NCBI RefSeq assembly: GCF_019599145.1
Contig: NZ_CP080647.1
Coordinates: forward strand, 2,294,001-2,358,000
Direction: 5' to 3'
Source: Streptomyces akebiae
GTDB taxonomy: Bacteria; Actinomycetota; Actinomycetes; Streptomycetales; Streptomycetaceae
DNA: 64,000 bases
The notes under the pieces are model-generated. The model saw only the letters and a program-made list of their open reading frames with translations, had not been told where the DNA came from and searched no databases. Every line of letters starts with the position of its first letter. The stretch's first letter is position 1. Position numbers and translations under genes: made by a program. This document shows positions 42,468 to 50,772 of the stretch, piece by piece.

Positions 42468-44975
42468 ATGACATTGCCAGCGCCACGACCCGTGGCGGAA
42501 ATACCGGGCGAGGTCCAGGGGGCCGAGCCGGACGCGGCGGAATCGTACACCGCCGTCGAGCGACTCCTCGCCGAAGTTCTGGCCGGCGTCGCACACATCG
42601 AACACGTGCCCGCAGAAAGCCATTTCTTCGACGACCTCGGTGCCAACTCACTGACGATGGCGCATTTCTGTGCCCGCGTCAGAAAACACCCCGATCTGCC
42701 GTCGGTGTCCATCCGGGACGTCTACGGCCACCCGACGATCCGCGGCCTCGCCGCCGCGCTGACCCGGGCACCGGCGCCGGCCGCCCCGCCCGAGCCCGCC
42801 GAGACCGTGCCCCCGGGCAGCACGTTCCGCTATGTCCTGTGCGGTGTGCTGCAATTGCTCCTCTTCGCCGGATACTGTCTGCTCGCCACCTCCGGATACG
42901 TACAGGGGTACGAGTGGGTGGCGGACGGCTCCGGGACGTTCGGGATCTATCTGCGCTCGACCGTCTTCGGGATGCTCGCCTTCCTCGCCCTGTGCACCCT
43001 GCCCGTCGCCGCGAAGTGGCTGCTGATCGGTCGGTGGAAACCACGGGAGTTCCCCGTGTGGGGCCCGACGTACCTGCGGTTCTGGCTTGTCAAGGCACTG
43101 CTGCGCACCAGCCCGATGGCCCTGTTCGTCGGCAACCCGCTGTACGTGCTGTACCTGCGGGCCCTCGGCGCCCGCATCGGACCGGGCGTCACGATCCTCA
43201 GCCGCACCCTCCCGGTCTGCACCGACCTGCTGACCATCGGCGCGGGCACGGTGATCCGCAAGGACTGCTCCTTCCTCTGCTACCGGGCGCGCGCCGGACG
43301 CATCCGCACCGGCACCGTCACCCTCGGCCGGGACGCCTTCGTCGGCGAGCACACCGTCCTCGACATCGACACCGCCCTGGGCGACGGCTCCCAGCTCGGC
43401 CACTCCTCCGCGCTGCGCGCCGGCGAGTCCGTCCCGGCCGGAGAGAGCTGGCACGGCTCACCGGCCCGCCCGACGGACGTGGACCACATCCGGGTCCCCC
43501 CGCTCCCCCGCGGCACGCTGCGCCGGGCCGGGTACGGACTCGCCACCCTGCTCCAGACCCTGCTGCTCCACGTGCCGCTGACCATAGGCGGCGCCTATCT
43601 GCTGCTGACCGCCGCGCCCGAGCTGGACACCCTGCTCGACCGGACGTCGCGGCACACCACCTCGGCGCGTTTCTACGTCGAGGCGATGGCCCTGTCGCTC
43701 ACGCTGTTCGTGGCCTCGATCGTCGTCGGAGCCGTCGTGGTGTTCGTCGTACCGCGGCTGCTGCGCCCGCTGGTGAAGCCCGACCGCGTCTATCCGCTCT
43801 ACGGCTTCCACTACTCGGTGCACCGCACGATCGCCCGCCTGACGAACATCAAGTTCTTCACGTGGCTGTGCGGCGACAGCTCGTACATCGTCCCCTGCCT
43901 CACAGCCCTCGGATACGACCTCTCGCGCGTCGAGCAGACCGGGTCCAACTTCGGCACCGCGGTGCGGCACGAGACGCCGTACCTGGTGAAGGTCGGCAGC
44001 GGCACGATGGTCGCCGACGGCCTCTCGGTCATGAACGCCGACTACTCCGGCACCTCCTTCAGGGTCTCCCGGACGGCGATCGGCGGGCACAACTTCCTGG
44101 GCAACGCCATCGCCTACCCGGTCGGCGGCCGGACCGGCGAGAACTGTCTGCTGGCCACCAAGGTGCTGGTGCCCCTGGACGGCGAGATCCGCGAAGGGGT
44201 CGGACTGCTCGGCTCACCGCCCTTCGAGATACCCCGCTCGGTCGAGCGGGACAGTCGCTTCGACCATCTGCGCGAGGGCGCGGAACTGCGCCGCAGGCTC
44301 AGCGCGAAGAACCGCTTCAACCTGCGCTCGATGGCACTGTTCCTGTTCCTGCGCTGGCTGCACGCCTTCGCACTCACCGTCCTCGGCTTCGCGGCCTTCG
44401 ACCTCTACGGCCACGGCGACGGCCCGGCGGCACCGCTCGCACTCGCCGCGCTGCCCCTGGCGGCACTCGTCTTCAACGCCCTCTACTACGCGCTGGTGGA
44501 ACGGACACTGACCGGCTTCCGTCCCCTGCGCCCCCGGCTGTGCTCCATCTACGACCCCGTCTTCTGGCGGCAGGAGCGGCTGTGGAAGCTGCCCGACACG
44601 CATCTGCAGGTCCTCAACGGCACGCCGTACAAGAACCTCGTCTGGCGGCTGCTCGGGGTCCGGATCGGGCGCCGGGTCTTCGACGACGGGGCGTACATCA
44701 CCGAGCGGACGCTGACAGCCGTCGGGGACGACTGCACGCTCGCCGCCGGCAGCAAGATCCAGGCACATTCGCAGGAGGACGGCACCTACAAGTCCGACCA
44801 CGTCACGATCGGCACCGGCTGCACGCTGGAGGTCCAGGCGTTCGTCCACTACGGCGTGACGCTGGGCGAGGGTGCCGTGCTGGCGCCCGACTCCTTCCTG
44901 ATGAAGGGCGAGGAGGTGCCGCCGCACGCACGCTGGGGCGGGAACCCGGCGACGGAGACCACCGGAACACGGTGA
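42468..44975 (+). CDS. Carrier domain fused to Pls/PosA-type NRPS terminal membrane domain
   Basis: 835 aa. Residues about 28-100 are a phosphopantetheine carrier domain; the modified Ser is Ser61 in FFDDLGANSL. The rest has about six TM helices (first two near 118-145 and 160-190) alternating with soluble left-handed beta-helix (hexapeptide-repeat) segments: GARIGPGVTILSRTLP with LTIGAGTVIRKDCSF, the central SNFGTAVRHETPYLVKVGSG, and the C-terminal LGVRIGRRVFDDGAYITERT with GTGCTLEVQAFVHYG. This matches the terminal domain (TIGR02353 type) of epsilon-polylysine synthetase Pls and relatives, which join monomers without a normal condensation domain. Here no adenylation domain is attached; it is supplied by the next gene, 14 bp downstream. 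Predicted membrane-bound polymerising subunit. Confidence 0.85.
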   Translation: MTLPAPRPVAEIPGEVQGAEPDAAESYTAVERLLAEVLAGVAHIEHVPAESHFFDDLGANSLTMAHFCARVRKHPDLPSVSIRDVYGHPTIRGLAAALTRAPAPAAPPEPAETVPPGSTFRYVLCGVLQLLLFAGYCLLATSGYVQGYEWVADGSGTFGIYLRSTVFGMLAFLALCTLPVAAKWLLIGRWKPREFPVWGPTYLRFWLVKALLRTSPMALFVGNPLYVLYLRALGARIGPGVTILSRTLPVCTDLLTIGAGTVIRKDCSFLCYRARAGRIRTGTVTLGRDAFVGEHTVLDIDTALGDGSQLGHSSALRAGESVPAGESWHGSPARPTDVDHIRVPPLPRGTLRRAGYGLATLLQTLLLHVPLTIGGAYLLLTAAPELDTLLDRTSRHTTSARFYVEAMALSLTLFVASIVVGAVVVFVVPRLLRPLVKPDRVYPLYGFHYSVHRTIARLTNIKFFTWLCGDSSYIVPCLTALGYDLSRVEQTGSNFGTAVRHETPYLVKVGSGTMVADGLSVMNADYSGTSFRVSRTAIGGHNFLGNAIAYPVGGRTGENCLLATKVLVPLDGEIREGVGLLGSPPFEIPRSVERDSRFDHLREGAELRRRLSAKNRFNLRSMALFLFLRWLHAFALTVLGFAAFDLYGHGDGPAAPLALAALPLAALVFNALYYALVERTLTGFRPLRPRLCSIYDPVFWRQERLWKLPDTHLQVLNGTPYKNLVWRLLGVRIGRRVFDDGAYITERTLTAVGDDCTLAAGSKIQAHSQEDGTYKSDHVTIGTGCTLEVQAFVHYGVTLGEGAVLAPDSFLMKGEEVPPHARWGGNPATETTGTR

Positions 44976-44989
44976 ATCGGGGGAAGAAC

Positions 44990-47485
44990 ATGGGACGGTT
45001 GGAGCCGGGCGACGCTGCCCGGAAGTACTGGCACGAGATGCTCACCGCCGGGGGGCGGACCGTGATACCGCGGTGGAGTCCCTTCCCGGCGAAAGGGGTA
45101 GCCGCCCACGAAGTACCGCTGCCGGAGGGCCTGTTGACGGCTGCTGACGGCACGGCCGCGCTGCTCGCCGCGCACGCCAAGGTGCTCTCCGCGCTGTCGG
45201 GCGAGGCCGAGATCACCACCGGCTGGCTGGAGGACGGCCGGCTGCTGCCCTGCCGGCTCACCACCGCGCCCGGCGGCACCTGGCGCGCCCTGCTGGAGCA
45301 GACCCGACGGGCCACCGCCGAGCTGCTGACGCACGCCACGTTCCCGGTGGCCGCCCTGCGGCACGAACTCCGCCTGAACGAGTCGCCGTTCGAGACCGTG
45401 CTCGACACGAGCGGGGGCGACGGCGACCTCGACGAGGAGGTGGTCCTGCGGGTGGGCCTGGTGCACCGGGACGACGGTCCGGCACTGCGGCTGCGGTACC
45501 GCACGGACGTGCTCAACGAGGACGCCGCGGCCCGCGTCGCCGGGTACCACGTCACCGCGCTGACCCTGCTCGCCACCGAACCGGCCGCCGAGCACGGGCG
45601 GCGGAGTCTGGTCGCGGACGACGAACTCCGCCTCCAGCTCGACGGGTTGGCCGGGCCACGGCGCGAACTGCCCGACCGCCGGGTGCACGAGCTGTTCGAG
45701 CAGCGGGTGGCGGCACACCCGGACGCGGTCGCCGCCGTGCACGGCGACCGGCGCTGGACCTACCGCGAACTCAACTCCCGCGCCAACCAGCTCAGTCGGG
45801 CCCTGCTGGTCCGGGGCCTCGGCCACGAGGGCGTCGTCGCCGTGGTGACCGAACGCAACCTGGACTGGATGGCGGCCGTGCTCGCGGTGTTCAAGGCCGG
45901 CGGCGCCTACCTGCCTGTCGAACCGCACTTCCCCGCCGAGCGCGTCGCCACCACCCTCGCCCGCGCCGGCTGCGAGCTGGTGCTCACCGAGCGGGGCAGC
46001 ACGGCCACGCTGGACCGGGCCCTGGCCGCCCTGCCCGGGGTGCGGCGGCTGCTGGTCGAGGACGCCTACGACGAGGCCCATCCGGACTCCGACCTCGGCA
46101 TGGACATCGGGCCGGACCGGCTGGCGTACATCTACTTCACGTCCGGTTCCACGGGCGAGCCCAAGGGCGCGATGTGCGAGCACGCCGGGATGGTCAACCA
46201 CCTCCACGCCAAGCTCGACGACCTCGGCATCGGCGAGGGGGACGTGGTCGCGCAGACCGCGCCCCAGTGCTTCGACATCTCCCTGTGGCAGCTGCTGGCC
46301 GCGCCCCTGGTCGGCGGGCGGACGCTGCTCGTGGAGCAGGAGGTGATCCTGGACGCCGGGCGGTTCGTCGACCGGATCGCGGACGGCCGGGCGAACGTGG
46401 TCCAGGTGGTGCCGTCGTACCTCGAAGCGGTCCTCGCCCATCTGGAGCAGCACCCCCGTGAACTGCCCGACCTGCGCCGGGTGTCGGTCACCGGCGAGGC
46501 GCTGAAGAAGGAGCTGGCGGAGCGCTGGTTCGCCACCGAGCCGCGCATACCGCTGGTCAACGCCTACGGGCTGACCGAGACCTCCGACGACACCAATCAC
46601 GAGGTGATGGACCGCGCTCCGGAGGGGGACCGGGTGCCGCTGGGCCGTCCCGTCCAGAACGTCCGGGTGTACGTCGTCGACGAGCACCTCGCCCTCGTGC
46701 CGCTGGGCGCGCCGGGCGAGATCGTCTTCTCCGGGGTGTGCGTGGGGCGCGGGTACGTCAACGATCCCGAACGCACCGCGCGGGCGTTCACCACCGATCC
46801 GTACCGGCCCGGTGAGCGGCTCTACCGCAGCGGGGACCACGGGCGCTGGCGGCCCGACGGCAAACTGGAGTTCCTGGGCCGCCGGGACACCCAGGTCAAG
46901 GTGCGGGGGTTCCGCATCGAGATCGGCGAGGTGGAGAACGCCCTGCTCAAGGTGGCGGGCGTACGGGACGGCGCGGTGGTGGTCGCCCGGGGCGCGCGTC
47001 TGGTGGCCTTCCACTCGGGCCGGCCGCTCGCGGGCGAGGAGCTGCGGGACCGGCTGGCGGCGTCGCTGCCGGCGTACATGGTGCCGTCGGTGTTCCACTG
47101 GCGGGAGAGCCTGCCGCTGACCGCCAACGGCAAGACCGACCGGCGGACGCTGACCGCGCTGGCCGAGGAACTCGACGTGGTGCGGGGCGAGTCGGACGAG
47201 CCGCCGGCCACGCCGACCGAGGAGCGGCTGGCCGCCGTCTGGGCCGAGGTGCTCGGCGTGCCGCGGGACCGGATCGGCCGGCACGACCACTTCTTCGACC
47301 GGGGCGGCACCTCGCTGTCGGCGGTGAAGCTGGCGATCGCCCTGGACCGGGCGGTGTCCCCCAAGGACGTGACCGCGCATCCGACCCTGGCCGGGCTGGC
47401 CGGGCTGATCGACACGAGGGCCGGCGCGGCGGCCGCCGACGCGACGCCGCGCGCCGCCGCCGAGACCGTGGGGAGGCCGTCGTGA
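44990..47485 (+). CDS. NRPS: partial condensation, adenylation and carrier domains
   Basis: 831 aa, ATG 44990 behind GGGGGAAG. Residues about 1-215 resemble only the C-terminal half of a condensation domain (FPVAALRHELRLNESPFETVL, LRLRYRTDVLNED); the HHxxxDG catalytic motif is absent. Residues about 225-725 are the adenylation domain: A3 IYFTSGSTGEPKGAM, A4/A5 FDISLWQLL and NAYGLTETSDDTNHE, A7 YRSGDHGRW, A8 RRDTQVKVRGFRIEIGEVE, A10 LPLTANGKTDRR. Residues about 740-810 are a carrier domain with Ser in DRGGTSLSAVKL. It should activate an amino acid, most likely 2,3-diaminopropionate given the downstream genes. There is no thioesterase. The stop overlaps the oxygenase start (GTGA). Confidence 0.88.
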   Translation: MGRLEPGDAARKYWHEMLTAGGRTVIPRWSPFPAKGVAAHEVPLPEGLLTAADGTAALLAAHAKVLSALSGEAEITTGWLEDGRLLPCRLTTAPGGTWRALLEQTRRATAELLTHATFPVAALRHELRLNESPFETVLDTSGGDGDLDEEVVLRVGLVHRDDGPALRLRYRTDVLNEDAAARVAGYHVTALTLLATEPAAEHGRRSLVADDELRLQLDGLAGPRRELPDRRVHELFEQRVAAHPDAVAAVHGDRRWTYRELNSRANQLSRALLVRGLGHEGVVAVVTERNLDWMAAVLAVFKAGGAYLPVEPHFPAERVATTLARAGCELVLTERGSTATLDRALAALPGVRRLLVEDAYDEAHPDSDLGMDIGPDRLAYIYFTSGSTGEPKGAMCEHAGMVNHLHAKLDDLGIGEGDVVAQTAPQCFDISLWQLLAAPLVGGRTLLVEQEVILDAGRFVDRIADGRANVVQVVPSYLEAVLAHLEQHPRELPDLRRVSVTGEALKKELAERWFATEPRIPLVNAYGLTETSDDTNHEVMDRAPEGDRVPLGRPVQNVRVYVVDEHLALVPLGAPGEIVFSGVCVGRGYVNDPERTARAFTTDPYRPGERLYRSGDHGRWRPDGKLEFLGRRDTQVKVRGFRIEIGEVENALLKVAGVRDGAVVVARGARLVAFHSGRPLAGEELRDRLAASLPAYMVPSVFHWRESLPLTANGKTDRRTLTALAEELDVVRGESDEPPATPTEERLAAVWAEVLGVPRDRIGRHDHFFDRGGTSLSAVKLAIALDRAVSPKDVTAHPTLAGLAGLIDTRAGAAAADATPRAAAETVGRPS

Positions 47486-48564
47486 GCTTTCTGAGCCGTC
47501 GACGCGGCGGAGCGCGCCGCCGCCGCGGGGACACGGACCCCTCGACGCCGTCCCCGGCCGCCCTCGCCCTGCCGGACGTCGAGCTCTCGACCGACAAGCC
47601 ACCGCTGCTCACCGTCCGCCCCGCCGAGTCCGCCGCCCGCTGGGCGGCGGGACACCGCGGCGCTCTGCGGGCCGCCGTCGCCGAGCACGGCTCACTGCTC
47701 GTGCGCGGGCTCGGACTGCGCGACGCGCCCGAGGCCGGCGCGGTCTTCCACGAGGTGGCGGCCACGCTGACGACCGAGAAGGAGGCGTTCGCGCCACGCC
47801 GGACGTACGCGGACGGCGTGTACTCCCCGACGGCCTGGCCGCCGAACCAGCCGATGTGCATGCACCACGAGTCGAGCTATGCGCTGGAGTTCCCCGGCCT
47901 GATGCTCTTCGCCTGTCTGGGGGCCGCCGAGCGGGGCGGGGCGACCGGTGTCGCGGACGCCGAGGCCGTCCTCGCGGCGCTGCCGACCGAGTTGACCGAG
48001 CGGTTCGAGCGGGAGGGCTGGCTGCTCACCCGCTCGTACAACGACGAGATCGGCGCGTCGGTCGCCGAGGCGTTCGGCACCGCCGACCGGACGGTCGTCG
48101 AGGCGTACTGCCGGGCGCACGCCATCGAGTTCGCCTGGCAGCCCGACGGGTCGCTGCACACCCGGCAGCGGCGGGCCGCCGTGCTCCGGCATCCGGTGAC
48201 CGGCCGGCGCTGCTGGTTCAACCAGATCGCGTTCCTCAACGAATGGACCATGGACCCGGAGGTTCGCGAGTACCTGGTGGACCTGTACGGGGCCGACGGT
48301 CTGCCCTTCAACACGCGCTACGGCGAAGGCGATCCGATCGGCGCCGATGTCGTCTCGACGCTCAACGAGGTCTACGAGCGGCACACCGTCCGCACCCCGT
48401 GGCGACCGGGCGACCTGCTGCTCGTCGACAACATCCGCTGCGCCCACAGCCGTGAGCCCTTCGAGGGGCCGCGCGAGGTGCTGGTGGGACTCGCGGATCC
48501 GGTACGGCCGCAGGAATCCCTTGCACACCACTCCGACGTGAAGGACGAGGTGAGCTTCCGATGA
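47482..48564 (+). CDS. TauD/TfdA-family Fe(II)/2-oxoglutarate oxygenase (SyrP-like)
   Basis: 360 aa from GTG 47482, coupled to the NRPS gene. The first 40 residues are Arg- and Pro-rich and probably disordered. The metal site is visible as His128-x-Glu130 in QPMCMHHESSYALEFPG, with the distal His in NIRCAHSREPFEGPREVLVGLADP and its Arg for 2-oxoglutarate. HxE in place of HxD, and the surrounding sequence, match amino-acid hydroxylases such as SyrP and the dapdiamide enzyme DdaC, which act on amino acids held on a carrier protein. I infer beta-hydroxylation or epoxidation of carrier-bound or free diaminopropionate. Not required for simple poly-Dap, so it points to a modified product. Confidence 0.85.
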   Translation: MSFLSRRRGGARRRRGDTDPSTPSPAALALPDVELSTDKPPLLTVRPAESAARWAAGHRGALRAAVAEHGSLLVRGLGLRDAPEAGAVFHEVAATLTTEKEAFAPRRTYADGVYSPTAWPPNQPMCMHHESSYALEFPGLMLFACLGAAERGGATGVADAEAVLAALPTELTERFEREGWLLTRSYNDEIGASVAEAFGTADRTVVEAYCRAHAIEFAWQPDGSLHTRQRRAAVLRHPVTGRRCWFNQIAFLNEWTMDPEVREYLVDLYGADGLPFNTRYGEGDPIGADVVSTLNEVYERHTVRTPWRPGDLLLVDNIRCAHSREPFEGPREVLVGLADPVRPQESLAHHSDVKDEVSFR

Positions 48565-49601
48565 CCGAGGTTCCGGGTTTCGCCGTGATCTCCGGCGCCC
48601 AGGTGCAGCAGGCCCTGCGGGGCCGGGAACGGGAGATCGTCGAACTGGTCGAGTCCGCCTATCTGTTGCACGGCGACGGGGAGACGGGCGACACGGTCAA
48701 CCCGCCGTCGTACTTCCTCCGCTTCCCCGACCGCCCCACCTCGCGGATCATCGCGCTGCCCGCCTCACTGGGCGGGAGGTTCCAGGTGGACGGGTTGAAG
48801 TGGATCTCCAGCTTCCCGGAGAACACGGCGTCCGGGCTGCCGCGCGCGTCCGCCGTGCTGATCCTCAACGACCACGCCACCGGGTATCCGTTCGCGTGTC
48901 TGGAGGCCTCGGTCATCAGCGCGACGCGGACCGCCGCGTCGGCGGCGCTGGCGGCCGACCGGCTGAGCGCGCGCCGGGGGGCGCCGCGCCCGGCCCGGGT
49001 CGGCTTCCTCGGCACCGGCCTGATCGCCCGGTACGTCCACACGTACCTCGCGGCGACCGGCTTCGGCTTCGAGGAGGTGGGGGTGCACGACCTGGCCGCG
49101 GACAGCGCGACCGGGTTCCGGGGGTACCTGGAGCGGTCCGGCGCGGCCGGGCGGGTGACCGTGCACGACAGCGCCGAGGACGTGATCCGGGCGAGCGACC
49201 TGGTGGTCTTCGCGACGATCGCGGGCGAACCGCACATCCACGAACCGAAGTGGTTCGCCCACAACCCACTGGTGCTGCACGTGTCGCTGCGCGATCTCGC
49301 GCCCGAGGTGCTGCTCTCGTCGGCGAACTTCGTCGACGACGTCGAGCACTGCCTCAAGGCGAACACGTCACCGCACCTGACCGAACAGCTCACCGGCGCA
49401 CGGGACTTCCTCGACGGAACGCTCCACGACGTCCTCACCGGCCGGGCGACCGTGCCGGCGGACCGTCCGGTGGTCTTCTCGCCCTTCGGCCTCGGGGTCC
49501 TGGACCTCGCGGTCGGCGCACATGTCCACGAGGAGGTGGCCCGCTCCGGCGGACTACGGCTCGTGGACGACTTCTTCCACGAGCTGCGCCGCCACGGCTG
49601 A
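48561..49601 (+). CDS. sbnB: 2,3-diaminopropionate biosynthesis oxidoreductase, SbnB-like
   Basis: 346 aa, ATG 48561 coupled by ATGA. Ornithine cyclodeaminase/mu-crystallin fold. The N-terminal half has NPPSYFLRFPDRPTSRIIALPA and DGLKWISSFPENT (Lys in the substrate site). The NAD-binding region begins ARVGFLGTGLIARYVHTYL. In staphyloferrin B biosynthesis SbnB oxidises N-(1-amino-1-carboxyethyl)glutamate to L-2,3-diaminopropionate and 2-oxoglutarate; the sequence blocks and pairing with an SbnA-like gene next door support the same reaction here. The released 2-oxoglutarate could feed the adjacent oxygenase. Confidence 0.87.
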   Translation: MTEVPGFAVISGAQVQQALRGREREIVELVESAYLLHGDGETGDTVNPPSYFLRFPDRPTSRIIALPASLGGRFQVDGLKWISSFPENTASGLPRASAVLILNDHATGYPFACLEASVISATRTAASAALAADRLSARRGAPRPARVGFLGTGLIARYVHTYLAATGFGFEEVGVHDLAADSATGFRGYLERSGAAGRVTVHDSAEDVIRASDLVVFATIAGEPHIHEPKWFAHNPLVLHVSLRDLAPEVLLSSANFVDDVEHCLKANTSPHLTEQLTGARDFLDGTLHDVLTGRATVPADRPVVFSPFGLGVLDLAVGAHVHEEVARSGGLRLVDDFFHELRRHG

Positions 49602-49647
49602 CCGCCGGGCACAGCGAGTACGACATCGCACAACCAGGGGGGCAGCG

Positions 49648-50658
49648 GTGCCAGTCATATCCGTTCCCACGGACTTCAACGAGGAGGAGCTGTACGTCGA
49701 TCTGCGCCAGGTCGTCGGACACGGGCTCTTCCTGAAGTGCGAGGGGTTCAACTTCGCCGGCTCGATCAAGCTCAAGGCCGCGTCCGAGATGGTGCGGGCC
49801 GCCGAACGGGAGGGCCGTCTCGGGCCGGGCTCGACGCTCGTCGAATCGTCGTCCGGCAATCTGGGCGTCGCGCTGAGCATGATCGCGGCGAGCCGGGGCT
49901 ACCGGTTTCTGTGCGTGACCGATTCCCGGTGCAATCCGCAGACCCGGCGCGTGATCGAGGCGCTGGGCAGCCGGGTGCACGTCATCTCCGAGCCGGACCC
50001 GCACGGCGGTTTCCTGGGGGCGCGGATCTCGTACGTCCGCGCGCTGTGCGCCACGGATCCGCGGTACGTGTGGCTCGACCAGTACACCAACGAGGCGAAC
50101 TGGCAGGCGCACTACCGCACCACCGCGCCCGCCGTCGCCCGGCAGTTCCCGCGACTGGACGTGCTGTTCGTGGGGGTCGGCACCTCCGGGACGCTGATGG
50201 GCTGCGCCCAGTGGTTCTGGGAGCGGCGGCGCCGGGTGCGGATCGTCGCCGTGGACAGTGTGGGGTCGGTCGCGTTCGGCGGGGCGCCGGGTCGCCGGAT
50301 GATCCCGGGGCTCGGCACGAGCGTGACGCCGGCGCTCCTCGACGCGTCCTACGTCGACGACGTCGTCCGGGTGGAGGAGATCGACACCGTACGGGCCTGT
50401 CACCGCATGGCCCGCCGGGGCTTCCTCTTCGGGGGCTCCACGGGCACGGTCGTCAGTGGTGCCGGCGCGTGGCTGGCCCGCAACGGCTCGCCCGACACCA
50501 CGGCGGTGGCGATCTCCCCGGACCTCGGCGAACGCTACCTCGACACCGTCTACCGGCCGGGCTGGCCGCTGGAGCAGTACGGGGAGGCCGCGCTCGAACG
50601 GGAGGAGGAGTTCGGTACGGGCGGCCTGGGGACGGGCGAGCTCGCGGCGCCCGTCTGA
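49648..50658 (+). CDS. sbnA: 2,3-diaminopropionate biosynthesis PLP enzyme, SbnA-like
   Basis: 336 aa from GTG 49648, behind AGGGGGG. Fold type II PLP enzyme of the cysteine synthase family: PLP Lys in FNFAGSIKLKAASEM, phosphate-binding SSSGNLGVALSMIAASRG, the GVGTSGTLMG loop and GGSTGTVVSGAG near the C-terminus. SbnA joins O-phospho-L-serine and L-glutamate to make the substrate of SbnB. The gene follows the SbnB-like gene by 46 bases. Last gene of the cluster. Confidence 0.87.
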   Translation: MPVISVPTDFNEEELYVDLRQVVGHGLFLKCEGFNFAGSIKLKAASEMVRAAEREGRLGPGSTLVESSSGNLGVALSMIAASRGYRFLCVTDSRCNPQTRRVIEALGSRVHVISEPDPHGGFLGARISYVRALCATDPRYVWLDQYTNEANWQAHYRTTAPAVARQFPRLDVLFVGVGTSGTLMGCAQWFWERRRRVRIVAVDSVGSVAFGGAPGRRMIPGLGTSVTPALLDASYVDDVVRVEEIDTVRACHRMARRGFLFGGSTGTVVSGAGAWLARNGSPDTTAVAISPDLGERYLDTVYRPGWPLEQYGEAALEREEEFGTGGLGTGELAAPV

Positions 50659-50772
50659 GCCGGCCTCCGCGCTCCGGCGCCGGAGCGGTCCCGGTCCGGC
50701 GCCGGACACCTGCCCGCCGGATACTGGTGGGCGTCGCCGTGACGACGCGATACCGACGGGTAGGTTCCGGAC

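Noticed and set aside
44849..47602. 917-aa minus-strand frame opposite the NRPS gene
   Set aside because: Antisense shadow rich in Arg/Gly/His; all NRPS core motifs are on the plus strand.
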